From Paraburkholderia caffeinitolerans (GTDB lineage: Bacteria; Pseudomonadota; Gammaproteobacteria; Burkholderiales; Burkholderiaceae), in the NCBI RefSeq assembly GCF_902859945.1, contig NZ_CADIKL010000009.1, positions 124,001-188,000 on the forward strand: 64,000 bases of DNA. Reading direction: 5' to 3'. Position numbers and translations under genes: made by a program. The notes beneath the pieces were generated by a model. The model saw only the letters and a program-made list of their open reading frames with translations, made no database searches and was not told where the DNA came from. Shown here in pieces: positions 60,078 to 64,000 of the stretch. Within the stretch, counting starts at the first letter, position 1, and every line of letters starts with the position of its first letter.

Positions 60078-61187
60078 TCACGCGGAATGGACCGTTCCGG
60101 GAGCCGCAATGGCTGCATGCCCAGGTGCACCGGCGCCCGCCATCGACGCTTCGATCGCCTGCAGCAATTGCGCGGCGGCCGAGATCGCGATGACTTCGGG
60201 CGATTTGTCGACGATGCCGTCCACGCCGAGCGGGCAGTGCATGCGCGCGATCTGCAACGGATCGATGCCGCGCGCGGCGAGCCGGTGCTCGAACTGCTTG
60301 CGCTTCGTGTGCGAGCCGATCATGCCGAAGAACAGGAAGTCGCCGCGACGCAGGATGCGCTCGGCGAGATCGAGGTCGCGCGAATGATCGTGCGTCATCA
60401 CGATGAAGCTCGTGCCCGGCGGGGCGGCGTCGATGGCTTCGTCGGGCGCGTCGTTGGCGTCGATCGTGACGTTGGGCGCATTGAGCGCCGCGAACGCTTC
60501 CGGCGAGGGAAACGCGGCGTCGCGCTCGTCCACCCAGCGCACCCGGCAGGGCAGCGTGCCGAGCACGCGCACGAGCGCCGACCCCACATGGCCCGCGCCG
60601 AACAGCACGACGGGCCGCTCGTTGGGCGCGATGGTTTCGGTGAGCAGCATCGTGCCGTCGCCATGATCCGGTGCGCCCGTGTCCCACAACAGGCAATCGG
60701 GCGATTCCACGCCGGGCTCGGGCTCCGAAAGCATGACGGTAGCCGCCGCATCGGCGAGGTCGGTTTCAGCGCCGGAGGGCGCTCCATTCCGCGAGGAGCG
60801 GAATGATACGCTACGAACGGTCGAGGCGCCCGCCGCGAGCCGGCGCGCGAGCGTGGCGAGCCAGCCGAGGTCGGAGACGTCGAGGCGCTCGAACGCGAGC
60901 ACGACTGCGCCGCCGCAGCACTGGCCGAGGCTCGGCCCAAGCGCGAATCGCTCGAGGCGGCGCGTATGCGGCGTGCGCATGCCGTCGCGCAGCACCTGGC
61001 GCGCGGTCTCGATGGCCTTCCATTCGAGATGACCGCCGCCGATCGTATGGCGGGCCGCTTCGCGCGTGACGATCATCTTCGTGCCGGCTTCGCGCGGCAC
61101 CGAGCCTTCGGCGCGCGCGACGGTCACGAGCACGGCGGCGTCGCCGTGCGCGAGCAGGTGTTGAAGATCGGTGACCCAAGCTTGCAT
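60078..61187 (-). CDS. xdhC: Xanthine dehydrogenase accessory protein XdhC
   Basis: Binds molybdenum cofactor and inserts its sulfurated form into xanthine dehydrogenase. The 369-residue protein has an N-terminal XdhC_CoxI domain (ALVTVARAEGSVPREAGTK-like, ending GGHLEWKAIE), and a C-terminal Rossmann part (VVLFGAGHVGSALVRVLG, VRWVDERDAAFP and FIVMTHDHSRDL, FFGMIGSHTKRKQF). It follows xdhB by 12 bp and precedes the deaminase by 34 bp. Confidence 0.94.
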   Translation of the reverse strand: MQAWVTDLQHLLAHGDAAVLVTVARAEGSVPREAGTKMIVTREAARHTIGGGHLEWKAIETARQVLRDGMRTPHTRRLERFALGPSLGQCCGGAVVLAFERLDVSDLGWLATLARRLAAGASTVRSVSFRSSRNGAPSGAETDLADAAATVMLSEPEPGVESPDCLLWDTGAPDHGDGTMLLTETIAPNERPVVLFGAGHVGSALVRVLGTLPCRVRWVDERDAAFPSPEAFAALNAPNVTIDANDAPDEAIDAAPPGTSFIVMTHDHSRDLDLAERILRRGDFLFFGMIGSHTKRKQFEHRLAARGIDPLQIARMHCPLGVDGIVDKSPEVIAISAAAQLLQAIEASMAGAGAPGHAAIAAPGTVHSA

Positions 61188-61199
61188 CGGGCGGTTCTC

Positions 61200-63596
61200 C
61201 TACTTGACTACATCTTCTGTTGGGGCGGCGGCCGGCGCGCTGGCCGCGCGCTCGCGCAGGGCGTCGAGCGCGTCGAGGATCGCCTCGGGCGTGGCGGGCG
61301 CGTTGAGCGGCGCGGCTTCGCGGGCCTCGGGCACGGCAGCGCCGATTGCCTCGCGGATCGCAAGCAGCACGGAGAACGGCAGCAGCAAGGGCGGTTCGCC
61401 CACGGCCTTCGAACGGAACACGGTGGGCTCGGCGTTCTCGTTGCGATAGAGCTGGACGTGAAAGGCCGCGGGCGTATCGCTGATCGCCGGAATCTTGTAG
61501 GTGGAGGGCGCGTGCGTCATGAGCTTGCCGTCGCGGTTCCACCAGAGTTCTTCGCTCGTGAGCCAGCCCATGCCCTGGATGAACCCGCCTTCCACCTGGC
61601 CGATGTCGATGGCCGGATTGATCGATTGGCCCGCGTCGTGCAGCAGGTCGGCGCGCACGAGCTTCCATTCGCCCGTGAGCGTGTCGACGACCACTTCCGA
61701 CACCGCTGCGCCATAGGCGAAGTAATAGAACGGATGGCCAGTGAGCGTGCGCGCGTCCCAATGCACCTTGGGCGTCGCGTAAAAGCCGTCGGACCACAGT
61801 TGCACGCGCTTCAGATACGCGGCTTCCATGAAATCCGCGAAGGCAATCGCCTTGTCTTTCACGCGCACGAGGCCGCCTTCGAACGAGACGTCTCCGGGCG
61901 TGCCACCGTACTCCGTGACGGCGAGCGCCGTGAGGCGCGCGCGGATTGCGAGCGCCGCGTCCTCGGCGGCCTTGCCGTTCAGGTCGCTGCCGGTCGAGGC
62001 GGCAGTGGCGGACGTGTTCGCCACTTTCGACGTGTCGGTCGCGCTCACGCGCACGTGCGCGAGTGGCAGTCCGAATACGCCCGCGACTACCTGCGCGACC
62101 TTCGTGTTGAGCCCCTGGCCCATTTCGGTGCCGCCGTGGTTCACAAGCACTGAACCATCGCGATAGACATGCACGAGCGCGCCCGCCTGGTTCAGGTGCG
62201 GGACGTTGAACGAGATGCCGAACTTCAGCGGCGTGAACGCGATGCCGCGCTTGAGCACGGGGCTCGCGCGGTTGAATGCGGCGAGCGCGGCGCGGCGCGC
62301 GGCGTACTGGCTCGACGCGAGCAACTGCTCGGTGAGCGGCGCGAGCACGTTGTCCTCGACGCGCTGCCCATAGGGCGTGACGTCCCGCTCGCCGATGCCG
62401 TAGTAGTTCGCGCGGCGCACGTCGAGAGGATCGTGGCCCAGCGCATGGGCGATGCTGTCGAGCATCACTTCCATCACGAGCGCGCCCTGCGGCCCGCCGA
62501 AACCACGGAACGCCGTGTTCGACTGCGTGTTGGTCTTGCAGCAGAGCGCGACGATTTCGACGTCCGAAAGATAGTAGGCGTTGTCGAAATGGCAGACTGC
62601 GCGCGTGGCGACCGCGCCCGAGAGATCGGCGGAATAGCCCGCGCGCAGCGCGATTTCCACGCGCGCGCCGAGCAGGCGTCCTGCGTCGTCGTAGCCGGCT
62701 TCGTATTCGTAGAGCGCGTCGTGGCGCTTGCCGGTGATGAGGAAGTCGTCGTCACGGTCGGCGCGCAGCTTCACGGGGCGGCGCAGTTTGTGCGCGGCCA
62801 GCGCCGCCACGCAGGCGAAGAGGGCCGACTGCGATTCCTTGCCGCCGAAGCCGCCCCCCATGCGCCGGCATTCGCACATCACGCGGTGCGCGGGCCAGCC
62901 GAGCAGGTGCGCGATCAACTGCTGCATCTCGCTCGGGTGCTGCGTCGAGCTGTGGACGAGCATGCCGTCTTGTTCCTCGGGCAGCGCGTAGGCGACCTGG
63001 CCTTCGAGATAGAACTGCTCCTGGCCGCCCACGGCAAACGTGCCGGCGATGCGGTGGGGCGCGGCCGCGATGCGCGCTGCCGGCTCGCCGCGCGTGAGGC
63101 GCAGCGGCGGCAGCACGTACTGCTCGCGCGTTTTCGCTTCGGCGATGTCGAGCACCGCTTCGAGCGGCTCGTAGCGCACCACGTCGTCGCTGGCGGCGAG
63201 CGCGGCCGCGCGGCGGGCGAGTGTGTGGCTCGTCGCGATCACGGCGAATACGGGCTGGCCGAGATACTGCACCTCATCGTGCGCCAGCACCGGGTCGTCG
63301 TGCAGGACCGGGCCGCAGTTGTTCTCGCCGGGAATGTCGGCGGCGCTCAGGACCGCGACCACACCTGGCATGGCGCGCACGCGCGCGAGATCGAGCGCCA
63401 CGATGCGCGCATGCGCGTGGCGCGAGAGGCCGAGCGCGGCGTGGAGCGTGCCGTGCAACTCGGGGATGTCGTCGGTGTAGCGTGCCTCGCCGCTCACGTG
63501 CAGGTCGGCGGACTCGTGCGGCAATGGCGCGCCTGGCGCCGCTTGCATCGACTGTGCGGCGGTTTGTACGATAAGCGGATCGGACTGGCGGTTCAT
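61200..63596 (-). CDS. xdhB: Xanthine dehydrogenase molybdopterin-binding subunit
   Basis: Large subunit carrying the molybdenum centre that hydroxylates hypoxanthine and xanthine. The start at 63596 (MNRQSDPLIVQTAAQSMQ) gives 798 residues and overlaps the xdhA stop by four bases. Seen are EARYTDDIPELHGTLHAALGLS at the start of the a/b hammerhead, MGGGFGGKESQ, NTAFRGFGGPQGALVMEV, GTEMGQGLNTKVAQ and, near the end, AVGEPPLLLPFSVLLAI with the catalytic glutamate. Confidence 0.96.
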   Translation of the reverse strand: MNRQSDPLIVQTAAQSMQAAPGAPLPHESADLHVSGEARYTDDIPELHGTLHAALGLSRHAHARIVALDLARVRAMPGVVAVLSAADIPGENNCGPVLHDDPVLAHDEVQYLGQPVFAVIATSHTLARRAAALAASDDVVRYEPLEAVLDIAEAKTREQYVLPPLRLTRGEPAARIAAAPHRIAGTFAVGGQEQFYLEGQVAYALPEEQDGMLVHSSTQHPSEMQQLIAHLLGWPAHRVMCECRRMGGGFGGKESQSALFACVAALAAHKLRRPVKLRADRDDDFLITGKRHDALYEYEAGYDDAGRLLGARVEIALRAGYSADLSGAVATRAVCHFDNAYYLSDVEIVALCCKTNTQSNTAFRGFGGPQGALVMEVMLDSIAHALGHDPLDVRRANYYGIGERDVTPYGQRVEDNVLAPLTEQLLASSQYAARRAALAAFNRASPVLKRGIAFTPLKFGISFNVPHLNQAGALVHVYRDGSVLVNHGGTEMGQGLNTKVAQVVAGVFGLPLAHVRVSATDTSKVANTSATAASTGSDLNGKAAEDAALAIRARLTALAVTEYGGTPGDVSFEGGLVRVKDKAIAFADFMEAAYLKRVQLWSDGFYATPKVHWDARTLTGHPFYYFAYGAAVSEVVVDTLTGEWKLVRADLLHDAGQSINPAIDIGQVEGGFIQGMGWLTSEELWWNRDGKLMTHAPSTYKIPAISDTPAAFHVQLYRNENAEPTVFRSKAVGEPPLLLPFSVLLAIREAIGAAVPEAREAAPLNAPATPEAILDALDALRERAASAPAAAPTEDVVK

Positions 63597-64000
63597 GATG
63601 CGTCTCCCGCAAGCGTTGCGCCCGGGCCCACGCCGGTTTCGTCGACGACTTCCGCCTCGGAGGCAAACACGAAGGCGTTCACGTCGCACAGCGCGAGCGG
63701 CGCATCGTCGCGCGTTTCGAGCCAGCAGCGCCAGAGCAGATTGCGCGCGACTTTGAGGCGATACGCGGCGCTCGCGCGCATATCGGTGAGCGGCTGGTAG
63801 TCGGCGTCGAGTACGGCCATGGCGCGCTGCGCGGCCGCTTCGTTCCACTGTGCGCCCTCGAGCGCTGCTTCGGCGTGTGCGGCGCGTTGCGGTATCGCGG
63901 CCATGCCGCCATACGCGATGCGCGCGTTCGCGATCATGCCGTCCTCGTCGATCTCGAGCGCATATGCCGCGCAAACCGCCGAGATGTCCTGGTCGTAGCG
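63593..64000 (-). CDS. xdhA: Xanthine dehydrogenase small subunit, 3' part
   Basis: Only the last 135 residues are in the window; the gene runs off the right edge, where it begins with RYDQDISAVCAAYALEIDED. This is the end of the FAD-binding domain and the CO dehydrogenase-type C-terminal domain (GGMAAIPQRAAHAEAAL, then DMRASAAYRLKVARNLLWR). The [2Fe-2S] and most of the FAD domain lie outside. The stop overlaps the xdhB ATG. Confidence 0.92.
   Translation of the reverse strand, partial: RYDQDISAVCAAYALEIDEDGMIANARIAYGGMAAIPQRAAHAEAALEGAQWNEAAAQRAMAVLDADYQPLTDMRASAAYRLKVARNLLWRCWLETRDDAPLALCDVNAFVFASEAEVVDETGVGPGATLAGDAS

Noticed and set aside
62169..63800. Plus-strand open frame of 543 codons opposite xdhB
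   Set aside because: Composition of a shadow frame (Arg, Val, Glu and His repeats) with no family match, over a fully conserved xdhB.

Overview
The window is a stretch of core chromosome from a GC-rich betaproteobacterium of the Burkholderiaceae, most likely Paraburkholderia, Caballeronia or Burkholderia. This is judged from protein sequence style and gene order: the bioA-F-D-B cluster, minC-D-E, the rph-rdgB-hemW operon divergent from yicC-gmk-rpoZ-spoT, an OmpC-type porin, and YXWGXW-repeat and tiny-lipoprotein genes. I see no integrase, transposase, CRISPR array, toxin-antitoxin pair or restriction system. Interest lies in regulatory RNA, operators, small genes and a few unusual fusions rather than in a mobile island.

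Layout. 0-9.4 kb: ftsK and lolA, a metallo-beta-lactamase-fold hydrolase divergent from a LiuR-like MerR regulator with a clear palindromic operator, then aceK, a thiolase, an SDR oxidoreductase and a YchJ-family protein. 9.9-16.2 kb: a secreted alpha/beta hydrolase and the complete biotin operon. 16.2-22.5 kb: an NCS1 permease, rarA, serS next to tRNA-Ser(CGA), a glycosyltransferase gene carrying a ten-base homopolymer, and map. 22.6-32.4 kb: GNAT, minCDE, small envelope proteins, a ClC channel, heptosyltransferase I, an MHS-family transporter and a TonB-domain lipoprotein. 32.6-41.7 kb: tRNA-Ser(UGA), hemW-rdgB-rph on the minus strand, then yicC, gmk, rpoZ, spoT, a NinX-like gene, two identical tRNA-Arg(ACG) genes and greB. 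41.8-47 kb: porin, an intergenic candidate small RNA, cspA, a DnaQ-like/GIY-YIG fusion nuclease and a secreted chorismate mutase. 47.4-56.6 kb: aldo/keto reductase with divergent LysR regulator, a TPR-glycosyltransferase fusion, tRNA-Thr(CGU), fbp, pepN and a lipoprotein. 56.6-64 kb: a manganese exporter behind a yybP-ykoY riboswitch, then a purine catabolism cluster (guaD, an adenine/adenosine deaminase, xdhC, xdhB and the 3' end of xdhA).

How the genes work together. The biotin operon is translationally coupled from bioA to bioD. The purine cluster would convert adenine and guanine to hypoxanthine and xanthine and feed them to the molybdenum dehydrogenase XdhAB with its maturation factor XdhC. 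aceK and the thiolase sit beside a regulator whose family controls leucine/isovalerate catabolism, linking acetyl-CoA supply to the glyoxylate branch. gmk, rpoZ and spoT join GTP metabolism, RNA polymerase and the stringent response.

The best candidates for closer study are the manganese riboswitch, whose P1 helix and expression hairpin are visibly mutually exclusive (57272-57482); a three-hairpin candidate small RNA (about 43385-43467); the homopolymer in the glycosyltransferase gene (21480-21489); and the long inverted repeat upstream of the porin (43126-43161).
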